A stretch of 64,000 nucleotides of DNA, taken from contig JAFWFV010000039.1 of assembly GCA_017515465.1 (NCBI GenBank), positions 23,026 through 87,025 of the forward strand. Reading direction: 5' to 3'. Every line of letters begins with the position of its first letter. Positions within the stretch are counted from its first letter, which is position 1. The translations under genes and the position numbers were made by a program. The stretch is from Clostridiales bacterium. Its GTDB lineage: Bacteria > Bacillota > Clostridia > Saccharofermentanales > Saccharofermentanaceae. The notes under the pieces are model-generated. The model made no database searches. It saw only the letters and a list, made by a program, of their open reading frames with translations, and was not told the origin of the DNA. This document shows, piece after piece, positions 16,420-25,542 of the stretch.

Positions 16420-17909
16420 TCATTGATTGACTTGTCTGGCAAAATTGACTTTTACGATGCCAAAGCTCTCCCGCCCGTCGAACATGACATCTCCGGATGT
16501 GCGGTATATTTCCTCGTATTCATAGTTTCCGACGATGTAACTGATGTTGGAATAACTGTTGGGATAAACTGCCAGCGGATACACGATATAGATCTCCTCT
16601 GCCCCGCTGAACCTGTCCCTGACCGCATCAGACACGGAACCATATCCGTTATATACTTCTCTGAACTCCATCAGACCGTAAGAATCCACTACATCTTCCA
16701 GTCTGTGCTCCGACACTGCCTTCAGCCTCGTCTCATCATCAAGATAAGGGATCATGGAATCCATGGGATACTGGCATACCTTGACCACCGTTATCTCATC
16801 CGGGAGTTCTTCTATCTTTTCCGCCGTGTTCTTCGCATCGGAATACATCATAAACATGTCCTCAACGGGAGTTACGGCAGATGAGATCCACATACCTGCG
16901 AACAGAACGGCAATAACGGAAACAGAACAGATCCTAATGTATTTGCTTTCGCTCTTTTCCGTGATCTCCGCTATCTGCCAGAAACTGAATATAAGTGCGA
17001 AGGCTATCAGCATGTAGCCGTTGTTGGGAGAGTCGTAGATGCTGTTCATGACCCCTATTCCCGCCAGTTCCATAAACAATACGGCAAAAACGGACAGAAC
17101 CTGCCATCTGCTGTCTTTTTCTTTCCTGACAAGCAAGATGATGAACAGGATCAGTACGGGAACAAAGATAACCCACAACAATCCCATGAGATAGTCCAAT
17201 TGTGCAAACATGGAAAAAACGGGATCCATGTCCGTGTTCTTCATTTCTCCCAACAGAGGATTGTCCCATACGCTCTTAAACTCCCAGAACAGTGACAGAG
17301 CACTTAACAACGGGATCAGAAGTGATATCAATTGCTTTGTAAGGATCTTCTTATCCCCTGTCTTCCTGATCAGGCCGCAGACCGCCTCGATCAGTATGAC
17401 CACACACACGCCAAAGCAAAAACCGATGACATGGAGGTGTGTCTGTATCAGGAGCGCCAGGGATATGGCCATCGCAAAGGGATGTTCCCTCCTGCCGGAG
17501 AAAAGAGATGCTGCGATTATCATCAACAGGGCAGACAGGCAGTAACTCCTGACAAATACAGGGTAGTAGTAAATGAAAAGCGGGCTGAAAAGGATCAGTA
17601 CTTTCAGGTATTCCTTCATGGGACACCTGAAGATGAATATGACAGCTGCAGCGAGCATGACCAGAAGAGGGATGATCTTTGCAATCTCATACGGAACACC
17701 CATTTTGGCCAGGGGCATCAGCACCAGATACCACAACAGAGGATGTCCCTCGTTGGAAAGTATTACCGTCATGTGTCAGGCGTCATCGTCTTTGCCAAAA
17801 GCCAGCATCTGGCCTCATCAAACCACATCTCGTGTCTGAGGGACAGGAGACAGTTGATCACAAAGAACAAAACAATTGCCAATATGCGTTTTTTATTGAG
17901 ATACATCAT
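16420..17909 (-). pseudogene. Frameshifted GT39-like membrane glycosyltransferase
   Basis: Two frames join into one protein. From the ATG at 17907-17909, 46 codons encode MMYLNKKRILAIVLFFVINC (membrane helix) and RHEMWFDEARCWLLAKTM, then stop at TGA (17769-17771). The other frame continues from 17772 with NEGHPLLWYLVLMPLAKMG and about ten more membrane segments (450 residues). HEMWFDEA followed by EGHPLLWY is the split motif of GT39/dolichyl-mannosyltransferase-like enzymes, so a single-base indel near 17770 is likely. The frames meet as ATGA, so coupled translation of two pieces is a less likely alternative; a sequencing error is also possible. Confidence 0.7.
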
Positions 17910-17982
17910 CAAAAGATTGTTTTAACAGTGCCTAAATAGATAAGATAACTTGTGCATTATAGCATTGAACAATAATATGGGC

Positions 17983-18011
17983 AAAAAAACTGCCTCACAT
18001 ATGTGAAGCAG
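17983..18011 (-). terminator. Terminator after the pilin gene
   Basis: CTGCCTCACAT / ATGTGAAGCAG (17990-18000 and 18001-18011) is a near-perfect palindrome, followed on the minus strand by seven T (17983-17989). Confidence 0.88.
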
Positions 18012-18036
18012 TAAATGTACAACAATATGATTATTA

Positions 18037-18834
18037 TTAATTAACAGTTATGGTAACTGAGACTTCAGTATTACCTTGATTTGCAAACTGCCAGTTTACA
18101 CCCATTGTACCTCCGTCTTTAAACGGATCCTTCCAGTATGGATTAAGAGGGATAACGTATGAAATGGTATGACCACCATTTGATATTACGAAATCGTTGT
18201 TTCCTCCCCAACCACGTGTAAATGTGTTGCCAGAACAATTAACGGTTACCGTAACGCCGTTGCAATCGGTCATATCAGTAGTAAGTTTATAAGTAAGCCC
18301 CCCATTGTCATTATTATTGTAAACATCACTAATCGTAAATCCTGCAGGGAAATTGGCAGATGAAATATTCGAATAACGAGATACGTCTACATTACCGCCA
18401 CCTCCGCCGCCGGATGATGCCTGAGTTGTCTTTGCCGCCTGGGTTGTCTTTGCCGCTGCAGAAGATGTAGCAGCCGCTGATGATTCTGCTGCAACAGAGG
18501 GATGTGCTGCTGCATATGATGCTGAGGCTGCAGCGGCGGCCGCCTCAGATTCAGCGGCTGCTGCAGAATTGGATGCCATTGTTACGGCATTAGCACTCTG
18601 GGCAGAATCGTAAATGTTGTGGACCTCTCGTCTCGCCTGAGCTTCCCAGAGGCTGTCATCATTCATGTAATCATCGCCATCTGCGTATTTAGCCTTCTGA
18701 CCATCCAGGAAACTGTTGTATCTATTGATATCGATAGCGATCCCGGCCGCTACCGCACCCACAATGATAACAATGATCGCAATGACGATCATCATCTCAG
18801 TGAGGGTGAAACCCTTTTTACTGACATGTTTCAT
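18037..18834 (-). CDS. Type IV pilin-like protein with Ser/Ala linker and possible carbohydrate-binding tail
   Basis: 265 residues. KKGFTLTEMMIVIAIIVII at residues 6-24 is a class III/type IV prepilin cleavage site and helix, with Glu5 of the mature form. Residues about 80-145 are low complexity (Ala/Ser/Thr, then a Gly run), a linker like those in cellulases. The C-terminal 115 residues are rich in Asn, Gly, Trp and Thr and predicted beta-strand, ending WQFANQGNTEVSVTITV. It looks like a cellulose-binding-type domain, but I cannot assign a CBM family. A Ruminococcus albus pilin that binds cellulose is a known parallel. No pilus assembly genes are nearby. Confidence 0.8.
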   Translation of the reverse strand: MKHVSKKGFTLTEMMIVIAIIVIIVGAVAAGIAIDINRYNSFLDGQKAKYADGDDYMNDDSLWEAQARREVHNIYDSAQSANAVTMASNSAAAAESEAAAAAASASYAAAHPSVAAESSAAATSSAAAKTTQAAKTTQASSGGGGGGNVDVSRYSNISSANFPAGFTISDVYNNNDNGGLTYKLTTDMTDCNGVTVTVNCSGNTFTRGWGGNNDFVISNGGHTISYVIPLNPYWKDPFKDGGTMGVNWQFANQGNTEVSVTITVN

Positions 18835-18891
18835 ATTAAGACCTTCCTTTACTTAGCATTGTCCAAAGCTCAGTAAACCAATATATGTTTC

Positions 18892-18920
18892 TTTATAGCA
18901 CATTTTTATGCCTTTCACAA
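18892..18920 (-). promoter_or_regulatory. Pilin gene promoter
   Basis: On the minus strand TTGTGA (18915-18920), a 17-base spacer and TATAAA (18892-18897) with an extended TGC before the -10. The AAGGAAGG ribosome site follows before the ATG at 18834. Confidence 0.65.
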
Positions 18921-18944
18921 TGCGCTCAATGTTCGAATTGAAGT

Positions 18945-20333
18945 CTAGATTTTATATAAACTGTTAATATTCCGTAACCTGGCAGCGTATGAGACCAATT
19001 CTCCGTGGTCATTATGTATCTTTCCGTCTATATACGCATCGAATATTTCGTTCAGCATCTTACCTACGCCTGGACCGGGCATTACGCCCAGATCAATGAT
19101 GTCATTTCCCGATATCCTGAGGTCACGCACATCATATACGGCATCTTCCTTTTCCAGTTCCTTTCCTGCGGCAATGATCTCATCCAGTAATCCTCCGCGT
19201 TTCCTGCCTTCAGGGGCGTGGGCTGCTATATCAGCTTTCTGGAGAATGAAAAGCCTGTCTGCATTATCACGTCCTATATCACAAATGAATCTGTGTACAT
19301 TGCTCTTTTCCGGGGACGGGTAATGGTCGTGATACCTGATCAGGATATCAACCTCTTTTCTTACATCATTGGGATACTTTAATTCAGTAAGGACTCTGTC
19401 CGCGATCTCGGCACTCCTGACCGGATGGCCGAACATATGCCCTATCCCTTTGGGTGTCAGGAAAAAGCATTCCGGCTTTCCAATGTCATGAAACAGAGCC
19501 GCAAGAGAGAGAGACAGGTCGCGCCTGCCGGTCTTATCATCGACCGGTATGCCGTCCAGCACGGCCAGAGTGTGTTCCAGGACATCCTTGTCGTGATATC
19601 TGGACCTCTGATCGAAGCCCTGACATCTCTCCAGTTCGGGAATGATCACGCTTAAGACCGGAATGGAATCTCTGATCACTTTCGAAGCGGATGGCGCTGT
19701 AACCAGGCCGTTCAATTCGATCGCGATCCTCTCTGATGATATCTGTTTCAGACTATCAGCATGACGCTTCATCGCGGAGAAGGTCTCACCATCTATATCA
19801 AATCCTGTCTGGGCGGCAAATCTCAGACCGCGCATTATCCTTAGAGCATCTTCCTCAAACCTGACGTCAGGGTTGCCGACGGCACGGATCACCTTTTTCC
19901 TGATGTCCTCAAGACCGCCTGTCAGATCGGTTACCTCACCGTTCATATCCAGATACATGGCATTGATGGTATAGTCCCTGCGCTTTACGTCTTCTTCTAT
20001 GCTCCGTGTGAACACCACATCGTCAGGACGTCTGAGATCCGTATATTTCCCGTCAACCCTGAAGGAAGTGATCTCCACCTCATTGCCGGAGACCAGTGCA
20101 GTTACAGTGCCGTGTTTGATCCCGACCGTGAGATATCTGACGCCTGCTCCTTCCAGCACCCTGCATGTTTCCTCAGGAAATGCGGAGGTTGTTATGTCGA
20201 AATCCGAGATGGGCCTGCCCATGACCATATCCCTGACTGCGCCGCCTACAACATATGCCTCATATCCGGCACAGGTGAGCATTGTCAGGACCTCTCTGCA
20301 AAAACCGGGGATCAGGTTTACATATTCACTCAT
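18945..20333 (-). CDS. cca: CCA-adding tRNA nucleotidyltransferase with HD domain
   Basis: A class II polymerase-beta-type nucleotidyltransferase, 462 residues, that builds or repairs the 3' CCA of tRNA. GGAVRDMVMGRPISDFDI (about 26-43) gives the catalytic DxD. RRDYTINAM and RFEEDALRIMRGLRFAAQTGF are head and neck motifs. An HD domain (LFHDIGKP, about residue 280) follows, as in many Gram-positive CCA enzymes. The upstream Fe-ADH-like gene ends seven bases before its start. The tRNA-Arg in this window already encodes CCA, so there the role would be repair. Confidence 0.94.
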   Translation of the reverse strand: MSEYVNLIPGFCREVLTMLTCAGYEAYVVGGAVRDMVMGRPISDFDITTSAFPEETCRVLEGAGVRYLTVGIKHGTVTALVSGNEVEITSFRVDGKYTDLRRPDDVVFTRSIEEDVKRRDYTINAMYLDMNGEVTDLTGGLEDIRKKVIRAVGNPDVRFEEDALRIMRGLRFAAQTGFDIDGETFSAMKRHADSLKQISSERIAIELNGLVTAPSASKVIRDSIPVLSVIIPELERCQGFDQRSRYHDKDVLEHTLAVLDGIPVDDKTGRRDLSLSLAALFHDIGKPECFFLTPKGIGHMFGHPVRSAEIADRVLTELKYPNDVRKEVDILIRYHDHYPSPEKSNVHRFICDIGRDNADRLFILQKADIAAHAPEGRKRGGLLDEIIAAGKELEKEDAVYDVRDLRISGNDIIDLGVMPGPGVGKMLNEIFDAYIDGKIHNDHGELVSYAARLRNINSLYKI

Positions 20334-20340
20334 AACGGGA

Positions 20341-21513
20341 TCACGTCATCATGAGCAGCGAAGCGATCCTGTCAGCAGACAGTCTGGGCTTGTACCCCAG
20401 TTCGACCAGGGACTTCCTGACACTCTCTGCTATGTTGGCACAATCCTCCCTGTTAAGGAAAGGCAGGTCATTATCAGGCATGTTCTTTTTGAAGATATCG
20501 CTTACTGATTCGATAAACATCTGTGCTGCGCTGATGGTATCCAGTGACGTGTTGCAGAGCTGCTGTCTCTTGGCACATTCTGCCAGATCCTCTGATACAA
20601 ACTCCAGGAGTTCCCTGAGGACTGCAACAAGGATCCTGCCCATGCCGGCACCATACTCACATCCGAATCTGTCCTGGAGTTCGTGCATGATGAAATGCGT
20701 ATATCCGAATCCCAGCTTCGTAGCAGAAAGGCCCGCATAGAAACCGCCCATGGAGACCTTGGTGAGGAGATAGCCGTCAGTGGTGTCTGCAACCAGGTTA
20801 TTCAGCCTGCCGAAGATCTTATACATTCCTATCTCGGCATTTGCCCTGTATTCCGGATTCTCCGATGCATAAGGTGACAGATATGCCTCTATGGCGATGC
20901 AGAGTGCATCAAGAGCCGAAAACCTGATCATGTCGTCATTGACTCTCCTCATCATCTCGGAATCTATGACCACGATCTGAGGCATCATGATCTGGCTTAC
21001 GCATGTTATCCATTTTCCAGTTTCAAAATCAAAGAAGGAAGCTTCGGGTGTCGATGCGGATGCTGCACTGTCTATCTTTACGGCAACGAGAGTGCCGATA
21101 TCGTATTTTATGCTTCCGATGCCCGCAAAAGCCGATGGCTTGTTGGGATTCGTGGCAGAAACGGCCGTCATCTTGGCAACCGAGATATCATGCATATCGC
21201 CGATGACTACTATCGTGTCGCAGTTATATTCCTTATAGGTCTTAAGCGCTCCCTCGATATCCCTGCTGTCTGCGACTATGTTGCGGCGCTGGTATTTGAA
21301 AGTCCTCAAGCCTGCGTCATTGTATTTCTTTATGGCATTATCGACTGATCTGTATTCGAAGGTGGATTTGTTGGACAGGATCAGGAGACGCTTGCACCCT
21401 CTCTTCTTAAGATCCTCAGCAATATTGCCCGTCGCACCGGTATCGATGTAGAGTGCCTGCGGAGTTACACCATCTTTTTCAGTACTCTTGGCGAAAGAAA
21501 GTTTGCCGGACAT
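20341..21513 (-). CDS. Degenerate iron-alcohol-dehydrogenase-like protein
   Basis: 390 residues with the two-domain layout of group III Fe-ADH/dehydroquinate synthase-like proteins. The NAD loop, normally GGGSxxDxAK, reads IGDMHDISVAK. Of the four metal ligands Asp is kept (SALDAL), the following His is Ile (DALCIAIEAY against DALTHAIEAY), one His is kept (FIMHEL), and the final HG is YG (CEYGAGM). The enzyme probably lacks Fe/Zn dehydrogenase activity. Seven bases separate it from cca, so the two are co-transcribed. The family is inferred by eye; the function is unknown. Confidence 0.7.
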   Translation of the reverse strand: MSGKLSFAKSTEKDGVTPQALYIDTGATGNIAEDLKKRGCKRLLILSNKSTFEYRSVDNAIKKYNDAGLRTFKYQRRNIVADSRDIEGALKTYKEYNCDTIVVIGDMHDISVAKMTAVSATNPNKPSAFAGIGSIKYDIGTLVAVKIDSAASASTPEASFFDFETGKWITCVSQIMMPQIVVIDSEMMRRVNDDMIRFSALDALCIAIEAYLSPYASENPEYRANAEIGMYKIFGRLNNLVADTTDGYLLTKVSMGGFYAGLSATKLGFGYTHFIMHELQDRFGCEYGAGMGRILVAVLRELLEFVSEDLAECAKRQQLCNTSLDTISAAQMFIESVSDIFKKNMPDNDLPFLNREDCANIAESVRKSLVELGYKPRLSADRIASLLMMT

Positions 21514-21606
21514 TATCCACCCATCCTGTTTTTTTAATAAATTATACCATCATATAAGAGCAAAATAGTTATAATTATAGTAATTTGCATTTCATGGAGG
21601 ATTGTC

Positions 21607-23817
21607 ATGAATAATCTCACGAGATATTCGAAAACACTTGAAAACATTGCTATGACCGAGAACAGCATCACATTCGGTCTCAGCATGACAGAATTCGTAG
21701 AAAGCCCCATAACCGAGATCGCCAGGGACAGCGGCATGATCAAGGTAACACTTTCTTCTCCCCAGTCGGGGATCATCAAGATCAATGCCTCCGTCAGGTA
21801 CACAGGCAAGAACAATACGGGCATCATCATTGCCAGACCGGTAAATGGTGTCGGCATCGAGGATGAGGATGGCAGCATAGTCTTCAGATCAGGAACCCTC
21901 GAGGCTAAGGTCAGCAAGACCGGTCCTTTCAGGATCGTCTTCAGCCATTGCAATGTCCCGATCACGGCCACTTCCCTGAACTCATTTTTCAACACCAGGA
22001 GATCACAGGAATATACGGGTGCATGTTTTGACATGGCCCCTGGAGAAGCCTGCTTCGGACTCGGCGGTTCAGGAAGTCTGGATCTGGTCGGCAGAAAAGA
22101 AGAGACTGACAACAGCAGGGAAAGCGCCGCTTTTAGCAAGATACCTTTCTTCGTATCATCCAGAGGTTACGGCATCTTTGTAAACTCATACGGTTCTGTG
22201 AAATTTGATTTTGCATCACAGAGCGGATCCATCAATTTCTCCCAGGAAGGTTCTGAGATAGAATTCCTGATCTTTGCCGGAAACCTGGTATCAGATGTGA
22301 TCGCAACATATACGGGTCTTATCGGCAGGGACAGCACCATCAGTTCCCTCAACCCGGGCCTGGCACTCGATTATGGAGAGAACTTTGATCACACAGCTGA
22401 CAGTATCCTGGCCGAGGTTGAAAAGGCAGGTGACCTGGGGATCAATATTTCCGAGGTATGGCTCGGAACGGGATACCTTCCCAGGAGCACCAGATCAGGA
22501 TATACATGGGATCCGGAGCGCTTCCCCGATCCCGGAAAGTTCATCCGCAAGCTCCATGACAGAGGCATCAGGCTGGGTCTGTCCCTTACTCCGTATCTGT
22601 CTGATTTCGCACCCGAATTCCCAGAGTGCATAGATAACGGCTTCTTCATCTGCGATGACAGTAATGAACCCATACTGACCGATTTTGACAAGGGGATCAT
22701 GGGTATCATCGACGTTACGAACCAGAGTGCCAGGAACTGGCTTGGCCTCAGGTTCGATGCACTGCTCCACACGGGTGTGGACATGGCTGAGGCTGATTTC
22801 AGATATGAACTGTTCAATGATCTCAATAAAGACACCACTTTCTATAACAGCTTTGCTGCGATCTTCAATACACTCGTCAAGGACTGTGTGGCAAGATGCA
22901 TCGGCTCCGACAATGATTCGGTTATCAGGAGCTCCACCGCTGCAGGAGATCAGATCGGTCCATACCGCAATATCTACATAAACAAGAATACGGCCAGCTA
23001 CAGCAGCCTGGCCTGTGCCATAACAAATACCCTTTCCTACGGCATGACCGGATATGGGATTACCAACATGGATGTTCCCGCCATCACAACGTCCTCGCCT
23101 ACGCTTTATACCAGGTGGGTCCAGGTCGCAATGACCATGCCTCATTTCAGACTGCCCGTCCCTTTCTGCAAGGATCAGGACATGCTCCCCGCGATCAAGA
23201 TGGCAGGCAATATCAGACTGGCACTCCTCTCATATCTGGAATCAAATTGCGTCGAATCTGCTAACTACGGATCACCGGTCGTAAGACCCATGCAGGTTGA
23301 ATTCCCGGGTGACAGGCTCGCCCAGAAATGTACGGGTCAGTACATGCTCGGCTCCATAGTGATGGTATGTCCCGTACTCTCAGGTGCAGGCAACGTCACA
23401 TTCTACGTACCCGCAGGAACCTGGACCAATTTCCTTACGAGAGAGACGGTCACAGGTCCCAGGATCATGAGCCGCAAGGCCGACATCAATGAGATCCCTC
23501 TCTATATCAGGCCCAATTCCATCCTGCCCTCCAGGAGCGGTGATTCCATTACTTTCTCCTGCTTCCAGCTGGCGGAAGACAAGGTCGCAGCAACAGAGGT
23601 ATTCGGTTTTGACAAGTCGGCCAACGGCATCATCAATGTGCTGAAGAGCGGCGAACGCATCACCGTCAAGACGGAAGGATTCGGCAGACTGACAAAAAGG
23701 ATCGTTCTTACCGGCATAAAAGACGTAGCCGGAGTATCTGAAGGATACCCCGACTCTGATGAATACGGTACTACGATAGAATTCAATTCCAGCGAACTGA
23801 TAATAACTCTCGGCTGA
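21607..23817 (+). CDS. GH31 family alpha-glycosidase
   Basis: 736 residues, no signal peptide, so intracellular. The barrel has the GH31 pattern: ISEVWLGTGYLPRS, RFPDPGKFIRKLHDRGIRLGL, TGVDMAEADFRYE with the likely nucleophile Asp near residue 398, and SSTAAGDQIG with the likely acid/base Asp. RWVQVAMTMPHFRLP is also typical. It hydrolyses alpha-glucosides or alpha-xylosides; the subtype cannot be fixed by eye. The ribosome site is GGAGG right before the ATG. It converges on the hydrolase gene at 23818 without a space. Confidence 0.88.
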   Translation: MNNLTRYSKTLENIAMTENSITFGLSMTEFVESPITEIARDSGMIKVTLSSPQSGIIKINASVRYTGKNNTGIIIARPVNGVGIEDEDGSIVFRSGTLEAKVSKTGPFRIVFSHCNVPITATSLNSFFNTRRSQEYTGACFDMAPGEACFGLGGSGSLDLVGRKEETDNSRESAAFSKIPFFVSSRGYGIFVNSYGSVKFDFASQSGSINFSQEGSEIEFLIFAGNLVSDVIATYTGLIGRDSTISSLNPGLALDYGENFDHTADSILAEVEKAGDLGINISEVWLGTGYLPRSTRSGYTWDPERFPDPGKFIRKLHDRGIRLGLSLTPYLSDFAPEFPECIDNGFFICDDSNEPILTDFDKGIMGIIDVTNQSARNWLGLRFDALLHTGVDMAEADFRYELFNDLNKDTTFYNSFAAIFNTLVKDCVARCIGSDNDSVIRSSTAAGDQIGPYRNIYINKNTASYSSLACAITNTLSYGMTGYGITNMDVPAITTSSPTLYTRWVQVAMTMPHFRLPVPFCKDQDMLPAIKMAGNIRLALLSYLESNCVESANYGSPVVRPMQVEFPGDRLAQKCTGQYMLGSIVMVCPVLSGAGNVTFYVPAGTWTNFLTRETVTGPRIMSRKADINEIPLYIRPNSILPSRSGDSITFSCFQLAEDKVAATEVFGFDKSANGIINVLKSGERITVKTEGFGRLTKRIVLTGIKDVAGVSEGYPDSDEYGTTIEFNSSELIITLG

Positions 23818-24753
23818 TCAGTTCTCAGTAAAGAACCTGTCTATATCTTCAAAGTATTCGGATCTCACCGGCTCGTGCTGTATCTCATGACGGTACGGGC
23901 CGTATGATTTTGACTTGACGGGAGCGCCTTTTTCCTCCATGGCCTTGATGACTTTTCTGACACCCTCGCCATATGATCCTACCGGATCCTCCTCACCATA
24001 TGTGAACATGATGGGACTCAGTGCCAGGTTATCGTAGACATCCCTGCTCTGTATGAATTCCACAAGAGTAAACAGGTCGTAGAATCCTTTGCCGGTAAAC
24101 GTAAAGCCGCACATGTCATCCTGCATGTAGATGTCGATCTCCTTATCTACCGTGGAGATCCAGTCAAAAGGTGTCCTGGCCTTTTTGATCCTCTTGTTAT
24201 AGCTTCCGAAAGCAGCTGCGTTTACGAGATTGGCAGGTTTCTTTTTACTTGACATCGATGCCAGGAACTTGGCAAATCCAACTGCAGCATTCGGACCCAT
24301 CGTCGAAGAGATGAGGTATGCCTCATAGGCTCCACTGTACTTGGGAAGTGAGTAGATCGCCCTTGTTATGAACGAACCCATTGAGTGACCGTAAAGGACA
24401 TACTTGAGATCCTCTCCGAATCTCTCCTTTGCCTTTTTATGGAATTTCAGTTCATCGGAGATCGTCTTGAAGATAGCACCTTTGCCCTCGCCAAAATATC
24501 CCAGGGGCATGCCGTTAGTCCTGTTGAGCTCATAGCTGCCGCCGTGTCCCAGCATATCCATGCCGCATACATGCCATCCCCGCTCATTGAGGAATGCGAT
24601 CATCTCCTCATATCTTCCTATGTATTCCGCCATACCGTGGCATATCTGGATCACGCCCTTCGGAGACTGTGAATCTGTGGGATAGAAGTATCCCCTGATC
24701 TTATTTCCGCCGCCTATCGAAGCATCAAATACAACTGTTTCTCTTTCCATCAT
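23818..24753 (-). CDS. Alpha/beta hydrolase (monoacylglycerol-lipase-like)
   Basis: 311 residues. ICHGMAEYIGRYEEMIAFLNERGW (in part) is the lysophospholipase/monoacylglycerol lipase N-terminal pattern. GHSMG places the nucleophile at Ser124, GHGGS is at about 69-73, and the late Asp in GEEDPVGSYG and His in GPYRHEIQHE complete the triad. No signal peptide. It probably cleaves acyl esters in the cytoplasm. The start overlaps the end of the YugP-like protease gene, with AGGAGAAG as ribosome site. Confidence 0.88.
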   Translation of the reverse strand: MMERETVVFDASIGGGNKIRGYFYPTDSQSPKGVIQICHGMAEYIGRYEEMIAFLNERGWHVCGMDMLGHGGSYELNRTNGMPLGYFGEGKGAIFKTISDELKFHKKAKERFGEDLKYVLYGHSMGSFITRAIYSLPKYSGAYEAYLISSTMGPNAAVGFAKFLASMSSKKKPANLVNAAAFGSYNKRIKKARTPFDWISTVDKEIDIYMQDDMCGFTFTGKGFYDLFTLVEFIQSRDVYDNLALSPIMFTYGEEDPVGSYGEGVRKVIKAMEEKGAPVKSKSYGPYRHEIQHEPVRSEYFEDIDRFFTEN

Positions 24754-25448
24754 CTTCTCCTTCCTCCTCTCATGGCAAGCAGCCTCAGTAATGTAGCTGC
24801 TGAACTTGCCAGAGCGATCGCATATGTATCACCTGCAGCCCAAAGGAGCTTCTTTGCAGCCCTGAGCTGGTCGTCCGATACCCATTGAAGTTCCTGCATC
24901 GCCTTCCATCCTCTCCTGCTGGCATCGCGTTCGATCCACAATGTCACCGCATAAAAGATAACGGCAACGCTGTACATAACGATGCCCACTGTTGAGACAT
25001 GGTATCCGATGCCTCCAAAGTCTTTCTCGACCACGTATGATATGACTACACCCAAGAGGACAACATATACTCCCAGCCTCGAACAGATGTTGACCGCCGG
25101 AGCCAGGAACTGCCTGACCCTGTACGCACCCATTCCCTGGGAATCCTGTACCGCATGTCCCGCCTCATGAGCGGCAATTGCAACTGCGGTTATGGAATTC
25201 CTGTTGTATGTGGTATCAGACAGATTGATGGTGCCTTCCCTGGAATTGTAATTATCAGTCAGGTCGCCGCCGGTGTGCTTGACCACAACTCCCGTGACAT
25301 CATAGGAGTCCAGCATCTGCAGAACTGCCTGATTGGAAGTAATGCCGCTGGCAACGGGAATATTCGAATACTTGCTTGCCAATCTTCTGAGCCTGCCCTG
25401 AATGATCATGCTGGCAACAAAGATCACTATCATTAATATATAAAACAT
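24750..25448 (-). CDS. YugP-type membrane zinc metallopeptidase
   Basis: 232 residues with an N-terminal membrane helix (about 3-17), the zinc-binding motif HEAGH (94-98) in AIAAHEAGHAVQDSQG, and two more membrane segments (about 120-165). The pattern matches the neutral zinc metallopeptidase family represented by Bacillus YugP. The substrate is not established; membrane protein quality control is a reasonable guess. It is co-transcribed with the hydrolase downstream (four-base overlap). Confidence 0.9.
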   Translation of the reverse strand: MFYILMIVIFVASMIIQGRLRRLASKYSNIPVASGITSNQAVLQMLDSYDVTGVVVKHTGGDLTDNYNSREGTINLSDTTYNRNSITAVAIAAHEAGHAVQDSQGMGAYRVRQFLAPAVNICSRLGVYVVLLGVVISYVVEKDFGGIGYHVSTVGIVMYSVAVIFYAVTLWIERDASRRGWKAMQELQWVSDDQLRAAKKLLWAAGDTYAIALASSAATLLRLLAMRGGRRR

Positions 25449-25479
25449 TATCCATACCTCTTATTCTTTATGGATTGAT

Positions 25480-25509
25480 TATATCACGCAAATTAACAGT
25501 ATATCACGC
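25480..25509. repeat. Direct repeat TATATCACGC x2 in a divergent promoter region
   Basis: TATATCACGC occurs at 25480-25489 and 25500-25509, exactly 20 bases apart (about two helical turns), between the divergent yugP-like gene and the PD-(D/E)XK-like gene. The fixed spacing on one helix face suggests a regulator site. The rest of 25449-25542 shows nothing else I can name. Confidence 0.45.
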
Positions 25510-25542
25510 GGCTCTGCTTTCTAATCTCCGAAAAGGTCCGAT

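Noticed and set aside
17332..17925. A 197-codon frame opposite the glycosyltransferase
   Set aside because: Shadow frame; the opposite strand shows membrane helices and a known motif.
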